A program made the translations under genes and the position numbers. A stretch of DNA of 64,000 nucleotides, taken from positions 1 to 64,000 of the forward strand of contig MEOE01000029.1 in assembly GCA_001768565.1 (NCBI GenBank), read 5' to 3'. The DNA is from Bacteroidetes bacterium GWF2_33_16. GTDB taxonomy: Bacteria > Bacteroidota > Bacteroidia > Bacteroidales > UBA12077. Position 1 is the stretch's first letter. The number at the start of each line of letters is the position of its first letter. The notes beneath the pieces are model-generated. The model had not been told where the DNA came from and did no database searches. It saw only the letters and a list, made by a program, of their open reading frames with translations. Shown one piece after another: positions 56,657 to 64,000 of this stretch.

Positions 56657-57541
56657 ATGACTCATAATTTATTAAAAGGGAAAAAGGGCTTGATATTCGG
56701 AGCCCTGAATGATCAGTCTATTGCCTGGCAAGTAGCCGAAAAAGCTTTTGAAGAGGGGGCTGAAATTGTTTTAACAAATGCTCCTTTTGCTATGCGATTG
56801 GGTAATGTTGATGAGCTTGCTAAAAAATGCAACACTGTCGTTATTCCCGCTGATGCTACAAAAGTTGAAGATATTGAAAATCTTATTGTGAAAACAATGG
56901 AGATATTTGGTGGTAAGTTCGATTTTATTTTGCATTCAATTGGTATGTCGCCAAATGTTAGAAAAGGGATAACATATGATAATTTAAATTACGATTACTT
57001 TTTAAAAACACTTGATGTATCAGCATTATCGTTTCATAAAATGTTGCAGATTTCAAGAAAACATGATGCTCTAAACGAATGGGGATCTGTCGTTGCATTA
57101 TCATATGTTGCAGCTCAACGAACATTATATGGATATAATGATATGGGTGATGCAAAGGCATTGCTAGAATCAATAGCAAGAAGCTTTGGATATATTTATG
57201 GACGTGAAAGAAAAATTCGTATTAATACAATTTCTCAATCACCAACTGCTACAACTGCAGGACAAGGAATAATGGGATTTGATGGTTTGGTTGATTTCTC
57301 AAATAGGGTTTCTCCTTTGGGAAATGCAGATGCCGAGGAGTGTGCGAACTTCTGTGTTACAATGTTCTCAGACTTTACCAGAAAAATTACCATGCAAAAC
57401 ATATTCCACGATGGAGGCTTCTCTAGTATGGGTATGAGTAAAAGTGCTATGGATGTATATAATAAAAATCTGGATGAGTGCTGCGAATTCAAAGACAAAG
57501 ATCAAAATGAGTTTAGAGATATTACTTACAAGATCAAATAG
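56657..57541 (+). CDS. fabI: Enoyl-[acyl-carrier-protein] reductase (NADH)
   Basis: 294 residues. Rossmann start KKGLIFGALNDQSIAWQVA, an SDR-type LHSIG segment near 95, and the FabI active site Y150-VAAQRTLYG-Y160-NDMGDA-K167, aligned with Y146/Y156/K163 of E. coli FabI. It catalyses the last reduction of each fatty-acid elongation cycle. It is about 30 residues longer than E. coli FabI, with a C-terminal tail (YNKNLDECCEFKDKDQ). It follows recN by 62 bases and is closed by a terminator. Confidence 0.93.
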   Translation: MTHNLLKGKKGLIFGALNDQSIAWQVAEKAFEEGAEIVLTNAPFAMRLGNVDELAKKCNTVVIPADATKVEDIENLIVKTMEIFGGKFDFILHSIGMSPNVRKGITYDNLNYDYFLKTLDVSALSFHKMLQISRKHDALNEWGSVVALSYVAAQRTLYGYNDMGDAKALLESIARSFGYIYGRERKIRINTISQSPTATTAGQGIMGFDGLVDFSNRVSPLGNADAEECANFCVTMFSDFTRKITMQNIFHDGGFSSMGMSKSAMDVYNKNLDECCEFKDKDQNEFRDITYKIK

Positions 57542-57565
57542 TTATTTTGAATAGTTGAAATAAAG

Positions 57566-57597
57566 AAAGTCAGGAATAATGCCTGACTTTTTTTATT
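57566..57597. terminator. Terminator between fabI and the Omp85-like gene
   Basis: AAAGTCAGG (57566-57574)/CCTGACTTT (57582-57590) with a 7-nt loop, followed by further T residues. It serves the convergent genes on both sides. Confidence 0.85.
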
Positions 57598-58966
57598 AAA
57601 ACAAAAAATTCATACCTATATATAAGCCACTTGATCCATCTCTTTTATCGGATGCAAAACCATAATCAATGGCTACAATAAAATTTTCATTTAAAGCAAA
57701 ATGCAATCCCAAACCATAACTTAGATGTAACTTATCTTTTTCTTCATCAAAATAATTATCTAAGTCTATTTCTGCAGGAATATTACTTTTATCAATCTTT
57801 ATATCTTTCACAACCTGACCAAAGTCTGAAAATGTGCTCAGGGCAACATAAAGATTCTGATTTTTTATTACCGTTTTATAAAACTTCCACCTAAATTCTA
57901 AGTTCCCAAAAATAACTGCATCGCCAACAATGCGATCTCGTAGTACCCCACGCACTGTTTTTGCACCACCTAATCCTTCTGCAACTATTGAAGGGGAGAA
58001 TGATATATTAATATATGGTTGCATGTAAAAAGGAGTTTCGCCAGCAATTGTTCCTTGATAACCCAATCGATAGGCGAATGATAACTTATTTCTTACCAGA
58101 GTTAAATATTGTCGGTGTGTTAATGTGAGTTTAGTATAACTATTCTCGTTATTATCGAGAAGGGCAGGTGCAGTTGCAATAATAACTTCAGACCAAATTC
58201 CTTTCATCGTATTCGCTTCGTTGTCGCGCGAATCGTAAACAACACCTAGCTTAATATAGTTTATTTTGCCACCATCAGCTTCTTTAGCCGAGATTAATCC
58301 CCACTTAACATATTCATCGTATAATCCGGGAACTGTATCAATTGCTGGTAACCAATCCGATTTGTCTTCACCATCATTTAGTGCATCAATATCAACTGAA
58401 TTCATCATGTGGTTAAAATGTGCAAATCCTGCAACCCATTTAAGATTTTCGCTAAATAAATTACCCGAGAAATCGGCTGTAAACCGAATCAGCTTTCGCT
58501 CCATTCTGTAGTACATTCTCGATTTGTATAATGTATTTGATTTGCTGTCATCTTCAAATATTGAATTATAGGTTGATTGATATCCATTAAATCCATAAAA
58601 ATCCAAAGCTTGTTCGGTTAAATAGCTAAAATCAGAAGTAATTCGAATGGGTTTGTTTGGAAACATATGCTCCGAATCGAATGTTATCTGGTTTATTCCG
58701 CTTCCCTTAGTAGTTCGCGATAATTCAACATAAATAGACTGTAAATACTCTGGATAACTGGTTGGTTTACCATAATTATAGAAGTTTACCAATCCACCAT
58801 ATTTAAAACCCAAATCAGAATCAAAGGCAATTACAGGAACGGCACCAAAGGTCCATCCTTCTTTAATTTTCTCTGTTTTGTCTTTTTTTACTGATAAAGA
58901 ATCTTGTGCATTTGTATTTGCTGAAAATAATAATACAATCAGACAAATTAGGATTTTTTTTATCAT
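57596..58966 (-). CDS. Omp85-superfamily outer-membrane barrel (bacterial surface antigen domain)
   Basis: 456 residues. Signal peptide MIKKILICLIVLLFSANTNAQ, then a barrel without POTRA domains. GGAKTVRGVLRDRIVGDAVIFGNLEFRW near 340 is the conserved loop-6 (VRG-x-R-x) region of the Omp85 family, and the last strand ends LYIGMNFLF with a C-terminal Phe. Short POTRA-less barrels of this kind may export or import small substrates or lipids; the cargo is unknown. It is 11 bases downstream of the YfcC-type transporter gene, so the two should be co-expressed, perhaps an inner/outer membrane uptake pair. Confidence 0.82.
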   Translation of the reverse strand: MIKKILICLIVLLFSANTNAQDSLSVKKDKTEKIKEGWTFGAVPVIAFDSDLGFKYGGLVNFYNYGKPTSYPEYLQSIYVELSRTTKGSGINQITFDSEHMFPNKPIRITSDFSYLTEQALDFYGFNGYQSTYNSIFEDDSKSNTLYKSRMYYRMERKLIRFTADFSGNLFSENLKWVAGFAHFNHMMNSVDIDALNDGEDKSDWLPAIDTVPGLYDEYVKWGLISAKEADGGKINYIKLGVVYDSRDNEANTMKGIWSEVIIATAPALLDNNENSYTKLTLTHRQYLTLVRNKLSFAYRLGYQGTIAGETPFYMQPYINISFSPSIVAEGLGGAKTVRGVLRDRIVGDAVIFGNLEFRWKFYKTVIKNQNLYVALSTFSDFGQVVKDIKIDKSNIPAEIDLDNYFDEEKDKLHLSYGLGLHFALNENFIVAIDYGFASDKRDGSSGLYIGMNFLF

Positions 58967-58977
58967 ACCAAATCATT

Positions 58978-60579
58978 TTAAAACCCATTTAATTTTATAT
59001 AGATTGTTGGTATTAAAAGAAAAAATGCAACAACTATTAAAATAAGCATTAATGGCAAAAACCAACGAAACCAAATGTTATAAGGAATTTTAGCAATACT
59101 TAAAACTCCAACCATAACACCAGAAGTGGGTGTTATAAGATTTGTAAATCCACCTCCAAGTTGATAAATGGTTACAGTAGCTTGTCGGCTAATTCCTATA
59201 AGATCAGAAAATTGTGACATTAAAGGAATGGTGAGTGCAGCTTTTGCTGATCCCGATGCAATAATAAAATTCAATAGGTTGTAAAAAATAAACATTATGG
59301 CTACCGACATTAGTTTGCCATAACCCTGCATAGATTCAGAAGCATAGAATAGCAATGAATCAATTATTTTACCTTGTTCAAGAATTACAACAATTCCACT
59401 TGCTAAACCTACTACTAACGCGGCTGACATAATATCTTTTGCTCCTTCGATAAATGATTTTGCAACCTGATTTGCGCTTTGTCCAAATGAAATTCCTGAT
59501 AAAAGGCCCATAACGAGAAATAATGTGGCGATTTCCTTTATATACCAGCCATATCCCATTACTCCAATTATTAAAAATAAGATTGTAAATATCAAAATAT
59601 TAACTATAAATAGTTGAACAGAATGACGCAATGCCATAATACCAATGAAAACCCAAATAGCTGTAAGAATTGGAATTATTGGAGCAGAAATTGAACTGTT
59701 TCCAATTGCTAGATGGGTAATGGGGTAATAAAACGAAAAAAGCAGGAAAACGATAGAAATGAATATAAAAACCATCCATGCTGATTTTTCTGCTTTGTTC
59801 TTAGTGCCATTACTTTCTGCTTCTCCCTTTTTTCTCCAATATTCATCAATTTCGTAAACAGGTGAAAGTTTTGGATTTTTCTTTATTCTATTAGCATACC
59901 AAAGTACATAACCAATACCAATACTGTTAATTATAAGCCAAATAACAAACCTGTATTCAATTCCTGAGAATAACTGAATTCCTGATAATCCCTGAGCTAT
60001 TCCAATTGTAAAAGGATTTAGAAGAGCACTTGCAAAACCTAGTCCAGCACCAAGAAAACAAAGGCATATACCAACTATTGAATCGTATCCCATACTAATA
60101 GCAAGTGGAACGAATATAATAACAAAAGCAATGGTTTCCTCACTCATGCCAATAACTGCTCCAAAAAAACTGAAGCATACCATAATTAATATTATAACAA
60201 GGTTATTTACTCCAATCAGTTTTAAAACTTTAAATCGTTCAATCCTTTTTGTGAAGTTTAGAAAAGAATAAATGGCTACATCTAGTGCTTTACTTTCATT
60301 CATAAGCCAAAATGCACCACCAATCATAAGAATATAAAAAATTATATCGTAAGTACGTTTCATTCCCTGAAAAATGGATGTAAAAATTTGCCACGATTGC
60401 GGCTGATTATCAACTTGATTAAATGATCCTGGAACAATAACTTCTCTATCAATGCCATTTATATTTTTAATTTCACGGGCAAACTCACCTCCGGGGACAA
60501 CCCATGTTAGAATAGCGCATATTACAATAATTGAGAATATTATTACATAAGTGTGAGGAAATTGACGTTTCTTTTTCAT
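58978..60579 (-). CDS. YfcC-family (ArcD/DcuC-like) basic amino-acid or dicarboxylate carrier
   Basis: 533 residues, about twelve to thirteen membrane spans. The N-terminus FPHTYVIIFSIIVICAILTWVVPGGEF and the motifs FFGAVIGMSEETIAFVIIFVPLA and LNFIIASGSAKAALTIPLMSQFSDLIGISRQATV are those of the YfcC/C4-dicarboxylate anaerobic carrier family. The substrate is not defined for most members; amino acids are plausible. It is divergent from hutI, so histidine or a breakdown product is a candidate cargo (inference from position). It is transcribed with the Omp85-like barrel. Confidence 0.82.
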   Translation of the reverse strand: MKKKRQFPHTYVIIFSIIVICAILTWVVPGGEFAREIKNINGIDREVIVPGSFNQVDNQPQSWQIFTSIFQGMKRTYDIIFYILMIGGAFWLMNESKALDVAIYSFLNFTKRIERFKVLKLIGVNNLVIILIMVCFSFFGAVIGMSEETIAFVIIFVPLAISMGYDSIVGICLCFLGAGLGFASALLNPFTIGIAQGLSGIQLFSGIEYRFVIWLIINSIGIGYVLWYANRIKKNPKLSPVYEIDEYWRKKGEAESNGTKNKAEKSAWMVFIFISIVFLLFSFYYPITHLAIGNSSISAPIIPILTAIWVFIGIMALRHSVQLFIVNILIFTILFLIIGVMGYGWYIKEIATLFLVMGLLSGISFGQSANQVAKSFIEGAKDIMSAALVVGLASGIVVILEQGKIIDSLLFYASESMQGYGKLMSVAIMFIFYNLLNFIIASGSAKAALTIPLMSQFSDLIGISRQATVTIYQLGGGFTNLITPTSGVMVGVLSIAKIPYNIWFRWFLPLMLILIVVAFFLLIPTIYIKLNGF

Positions 60580-60719
60580 CTTTAGTATTTTATAATTATC
60601 AAATTGGTTTTAATTCTTTTATATCATAGTAATTATTTATTCAAACTATCTTTTAATACACCAAAAATATGTGTAACCCTTAATGCGCTTAATAATTTAT
60701 AATGCAGAAATTATATTAT

Positions 60720-60751
60720 CAAATGTAAAAATAGAACATAAGTTGTACAAC
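60720..60751 (-). promoter_or_regulatory. Probable promoter of the YfcC-type carrier gene
   Basis: On the minus strand GTTG (60748-60751), 20 bases, TACATTTG (60720-60727). The -7 element is exact; the -33 keeps the TTG core. The leader to the start codon would be about 135 bases. Confidence 0.5.
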
Positions 60752-60764
60752 AGGAAATTTTTTA

Positions 60765-60793
60765 TTGATATCCAAACGATTTTTGTATTTTCG
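60765..60793 (+). promoter_or_regulatory. Probable promoter of hutI
   Basis: TTG (60765-60767), 18 bases, TATTTTCG (60786-60793), seven of eight matches to TAnnTTTG. It lies 23 bases before the hutI start at 60816, which also argues against the earlier in-frame ATG at 60765. Confidence 0.5.
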
Positions 60794-60815
60794 TACCAAC
60801 AAAAAAATCAGCACT

Positions 60816-62054
60816 ATGGCATTACTTATTACAAATATTAAGTTATTAGTTAATACTGAGACCAATCCTGTTAAATGGAAAGCAGGGATTGAAATGCAAA
60901 AAATAAATACAATTGAAAATGCGTATCTTCTAATTGAAAAGAATAAGATTGCTGATTTTGGTAAGATGAGTAATCTTAAAATGAATGATTTTAATGATAA
61001 AATAATAGATGCCAAAGGGAAAATGGTTTTTCCATCTTTTTGCGATTCGCATACACACCTTGTTTACGCAGGTAGTCGAGAAATTGAATATAGTGATAAA
61101 ATAAGAGGATTATCTTATGAAGAAATTGCAAAAAGGGGTGGAGGAATACTCAATTCTGCAAAATTATTACATAATACAAGCGAAGATTCCTTATATGAGC
61201 AATCTTTACATCGTATTAATGAGATTATTAGGTTTGGAACTGGTGCTGTTGAGATAAAAAGCGGTTATGGTCTTAATATTGAAGATGAGCTAAAAATGCT
61301 TCGTGTAATTAAGCGATTAAAAGAAACCACACCTATTACTATTAAATCAACTTTTTTAGGCGCACATGCCGTTCCTGCTGAATACAAGGGAAAACAAAAT
61401 GATTATGTAGAATTAATAATCAATGAGATGATTCCATTGGTAGCAAATGAGGATCTTGCTGATTATATAGATGTATTTTGCGATAAAGGTTTTTTTACTG
61501 TCGAAGAAACCGAACGGATTTTAATGGCTGGAATTAAATATGGTATGCGTCCAAAAATTCATGCCAATGAGCTTGATTTTTCAGGTGGAATTCAGGTAGG
61601 TGTTAAATATGAATCTCTTTCTGTTGATCATCTCGAATTTACAGGCGATGAGGAAATTAATGTCTTGAAAAATTCCGAAACAATGCCAACTCTTTTGCCT
61701 GGAGCAGCTTTCTTTCTTGGAATGATCGATCCTCCAGTGCGAAAAATGATAAATGCTGGTTTGCCTATTGCTCTGGCTTCTGACTTTAATCCAGGTTCAT
61801 CTCCATCTGGGAATATGAAATTTATTATGTCATTGGGAACAATTAAATTAAGAATGCTACCTGAGGAAGTAATTCATGCAACTACCATTAATGGTGCTTA
61901 TGCAATGGGAATAAGCGACACTCACGGAAGTATAGCAAAAGGAAAGATTGCGAATGTATATATAACAAAAGAAATTCCAACGTACGAATACATGCCTTAT
62001 GCATATACTAGCAATTTAATTGATACAGTGATATTAAATGGAGAAATAATTTAG
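60816..62054 (+). CDS. hutI: Imidazolonepropionase
   Basis: 412 residues from ATG at 60816; the upstream in-frame ATG (60765) adds 17 basic residues that fall inside the promoter. Metal-dependent amidohydrolase: H79-T-H81 in CDSHTHLVYAGSRE, EIKSGYGLN, FLGAHAVPAEYKG, KIHANEL and VDHLEFTG, and ASDFNPGSSPSGNM. It opens the imidazolone ring to formiminoglutamate in histidine degradation. The next enzyme, FtcD, is encoded 154 bases downstream. hutH and hutU are not in this window. Confidence 0.95.
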   Translation: MALLITNIKLLVNTETNPVKWKAGIEMQKINTIENAYLLIEKNKIADFGKMSNLKMNDFNDKIIDAKGKMVFPSFCDSHTHLVYAGSREIEYSDKIRGLSYEEIAKRGGGILNSAKLLHNTSEDSLYEQSLHRINEIIRFGTGAVEIKSGYGLNIEDELKMLRVIKRLKETTPITIKSTFLGAHAVPAEYKGKQNDYVELIINEMIPLVANEDLADYIDVFCDKGFFTVEETERILMAGIKYGMRPKIHANELDFSGGIQVGVKYESLSVDHLEFTGDEEINVLKNSETMPTLLPGAAFFLGMIDPPVRKMINAGLPIALASDFNPGSSPSGNMKFIMSLGTIKLRMLPEEVIHATTINGAYAMGISDTHGSIAKGKIANVYITKEIPTYEYMPYAYTSNLIDTVILNGEII

Positions 62055-62208
62055 TAAAGAGAGATTGTTTTTTGAAAAAAGTTATCTATTTATGTCAAAA
62101 GTGGTTAACTACGAAGAAATAGGACTCGAAATCCAAATTTAAACACAAATATCGTTAATATATTAATCCTGAATAAGATAAAAATTATAAATATAATTTA
62201 AAATAATT

Positions 62209-63900
62209 ATGATAGGTAAACAACTAATAGAATGTGTTCCCAATTTTAGCGAAGGGAATGATATGAATATAATAAAACAGATAACCAACGAGATTGAATC
62301 TGTCGAAGGAGTTAGTCTTTTGGATGTTGATCCAGGAAAAGCAACTAATCGTACTGTAGTTACAATGGTTGGATCCCCAGAGCAGGTTATTGAAGCTGCA
62401 TTTAGGGCAGTTAAGAAAGCTCAGGAGTTAATCGATATGCGTAATCATAAAGGCGCTCATCCCCGTTTTGGAGCCACAGATGTATGTCCATTGGTTCCAG
62501 TTGCAAATATTACAATGGAAGAAACTGTCGAATATGCGCGTAAGTTAGCAAAGCGAATTGGCGACGAATTAAATATACCTATATATTGTTATGAGAATGC
62601 CGCATTTTCCGATATCAGAAAAAACCTTGCTAATTGCCGGGCAGGAGAGTATGAAGGATTAAAAGACAAACTAACTAAACCCGAATGGAAACCCGATTTT
62701 GGTCCTGCTGAATTTAATGCAAAAGCTGGTGCTACAGCTGTAGGTGCAAGAGATTTTTTAGTTGCCTATAATGTAAACCTAAATACAACATCTACCCGAA
62801 GGGCTAATTCAATAGCCTTTGATGTTCGTGAAAAAGGACGACCAATGCGCGAAGGTGACCCCATTACAGGAAAACAAGTAGTAGATGAGAAAGGAAATAA
62901 AGTTTGGATTCCAGGTACCCTAAAAACTGTTAAAGCAATTGGTTGGTTTATTGATGAGTTCGGAATAGCCCAAATTTCAATGAACCTTACAAATATTAGT
63001 ATTACTCCTGTTCATATCGCATATGACGAAGTTTGTAAAAAAGCACAGGAAAGAGGTATTCGTGTTACAGGTTCTGAATTAGTAGGGCTAATTCCATTGC
63101 AAGCCATGATTGATGCAGGTAAATATTTTCTGAGAAAACAAAAACGTTCTGTTGGTATTCCCGATAGTGAGATAATAAAAATAGCAGTTAAGTCATTAGG
63201 TTTGGATGATTTGTACAAATTTAAACCAGAAGAAAAAATTATTGAGTATAAACTTGCTGCAGATCAAAAGAAGAAGAGGCTTGCAGATTTAACAATTACA
63301 GGTTTTGCTGATGAAACTGCATCGGAATCACCTGCACCAGGAGGAGGATCAATCTCTGCTTATATGGGTTCATTAGGTGCTGCATTAGGTACAATGGTAG
63401 CCAATCTTTCATCGCATAAACGAGGATGGGACGATCGTTGGGAAGAATTCTCAAATTGGGCAGAAAAGGGAATGAATTATCAAAAAGAACTATTACGTTT
63501 AGTTGATGAAGATACTGATGCATTCAATAAAATTATGGATGCTTTTAGTTTACCCAAGAAAACAGAAGAAGAAAAAACAGCACGAAAGCAAGCTATTGAA
63601 AATGCTACCAAGAATGCAATTCTGGTTCCTTTTAAAGTAATGGAAACTGCCTTTAATGCAATGGAGATTGTAAAAGCTATGGCTGAAACAGGTAATCCAA
63701 ATTCGGTTACCGATGCTGGTGTTGGGGCAATAGCTCTGCGCGCATGCGTTAGAGGCGCATTTTTAAATGTTAAGATTAATGCTTCCGGATTAGAAGATAA
63801 AGTATTTATGAAAGATATTATTAATAAAGGAACTCAAATCGAAACAGATGTTGAGAAACTTGAAAATGAAATTCTAAAAATTGTTTTCTCAAAGTTTTAA
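62209..63900 (+). CDS. ftcD: Glutamate formimidoyltransferase/formimidoyltetrahydrofolate cyclodeaminase (fused)
   Basis: 563 residues. The formiminotransferase N-subdomain (about 1-180) has ECVPNFSEGND and RNHKGAHPRFGATDVCPLVP, the C-subdomain (about 181-325) has GARDFLVAYNVNLNT and ISMNLTN, and the cyclodeaminase domain (about 345-560) has ESPAPGGGSISAYMGSLGAALGTM and a KVMETAFNAME helix. It moves the formimino group of formiminoglutamate onto tetrahydrofolate and releases ammonia. The fused form, as in animals, indicates the folate-dependent branch rather than formamide or formate release. A very strong terminator ends the unit. Confidence 0.95.
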   Translation: MIGKQLIECVPNFSEGNDMNIIKQITNEIESVEGVSLLDVDPGKATNRTVVTMVGSPEQVIEAAFRAVKKAQELIDMRNHKGAHPRFGATDVCPLVPVANITMEETVEYARKLAKRIGDELNIPIYCYENAAFSDIRKNLANCRAGEYEGLKDKLTKPEWKPDFGPAEFNAKAGATAVGARDFLVAYNVNLNTTSTRRANSIAFDVREKGRPMREGDPITGKQVVDEKGNKVWIPGTLKTVKAIGWFIDEFGIAQISMNLTNISITPVHIAYDEVCKKAQERGIRVTGSELVGLIPLQAMIDAGKYFLRKQKRSVGIPDSEIIKIAVKSLGLDDLYKFKPEEKIIEYKLAADQKKKRLADLTITGFADETASESPAPGGGSISAYMGSLGAALGTMVANLSSHKRGWDDRWEEFSNWAEKGMNYQKELLRLVDEDTDAFNKIMDAFSLPKKTEEEKTARKQAIENATKNAILVPFKVMETAFNAMEIVKAMAETGNPNSVTDAGVGAIALRACVRGAFLNVKINASGLEDKVFMKDIINKGTQIETDVEKLENEILKIVFSKF

Positions 63901-63945
63901 AATAATTAGGGGGTTGTATTTTCAACCCCCTAATTATTTTAAAAA
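63899..63945 (+). terminator. Strong Rho-independent terminator after ftcD
   Basis: Perfect 18-bp arms AAAATAATTAGGGGGTTG (63899-63916)/CAACCCCCTAATTATTTT (63923-63940) with a 6-nt loop. The arm begins within the ftcD stop codon. Confidence 0.9.
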
Positions 63946-64000
63946 AGACAAAGGTTGTCAAAACATAGTCAAATCAAATGATCTGGGTATAATGTTCTTA

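Noticed and set aside
57596..58966. BamA or TamA itself
   Set aside because: There are no POTRA domains and the protein is only 456 residues; only the barrel with the VRG loop is present.

Overview
This window is an AT-rich chromosomal segment from a member of the Bacteroidota, most likely Bacteroidales/Marinilabiliales; the genus cannot be fixed from sequence alone. The assignment rests on several independent signs: the short primary sigma factor (RpoD, 286 residues, no region 1.1), promoters of the Bacteroidetes type (TTTG, 18-21 bases, TAnnTTTG), the near absence of Shine-Dalgarno sequences, giant two-component sensors with beta-propeller ligand domains, and the block bamD-rpoZ-coaBC-DUF4835-recN. 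No insertion sequence, prophage, CRISPR array or rRNA is visible. The window looks like ordinary, stable chromosome, with about 44 protein genes and one tRNA.

Layout. Positions 1-4.6 kb hold small membrane proteins, a CPBP protease, a fold-III PLP decarboxylase and a beta-lactamase-fold hydrolase, all on the minus strand. At 4.7-8.0 kb lie a Tat-exported DUF362 protein, a fused NapH/NapG-like iron-sulfur membrane protein and a membrane protein of unknown function. A lipoprotein form of oligopeptidase B (8.0-10.1 kb) faces a cluster of three paralogous propeller sensor kinases (10.5-22.3 kb). The middle kinase is separated from its receiver domain by two in-frame stop codons. At 22.4-29.7 kb are mutS2 and four envelope or polysaccharide genes (deacetylase-like, FemAB-like, glycosyltransferase, flippase), several with GTG or TTG starts. 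ftsE and a small conserved gene, a TPR protein/outer-membrane barrel pair and gyrB follow (29.7-38 kb).

From 38 to 48.5 kb come an S9-type hydrolase with dapF, an HtrA/Do protease with rpoD, uvrB, a secreted nuclease/phosphatase-fold protein, two hypothetical genes and lgt. A tRNA-Pro(GGG) gene at 48.75 kb has a broken copy of its own 5' half in its predicted leader, and the broken copy carries a perfect palindrome in place of most of its D-loop. trxB, an alpha-oxoamine synthase (sphingolipid- or sulfonolipid-type candidate) and the core cluster bamD-rpoZ-coaBC-DUF4835-recN-fabI occupy 49-57.5 kb. The last part has an Omp85-like barrel and a YfcC-type carrier, divergent from the histidine-degradation genes hutI and ftcD. 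It closes with an 18-bp perfect terminator hairpin.

The most unusual items are the interrupted tRNA copy in the tRNA-Pro leader, the split hybrid kinase, the internal twin-arginine motif at the junction of the fused ferredoxin protein, and five helically phased A-tracts upstream of the sensor-kinase cluster. I did not find a clearly new defence or mobile system.
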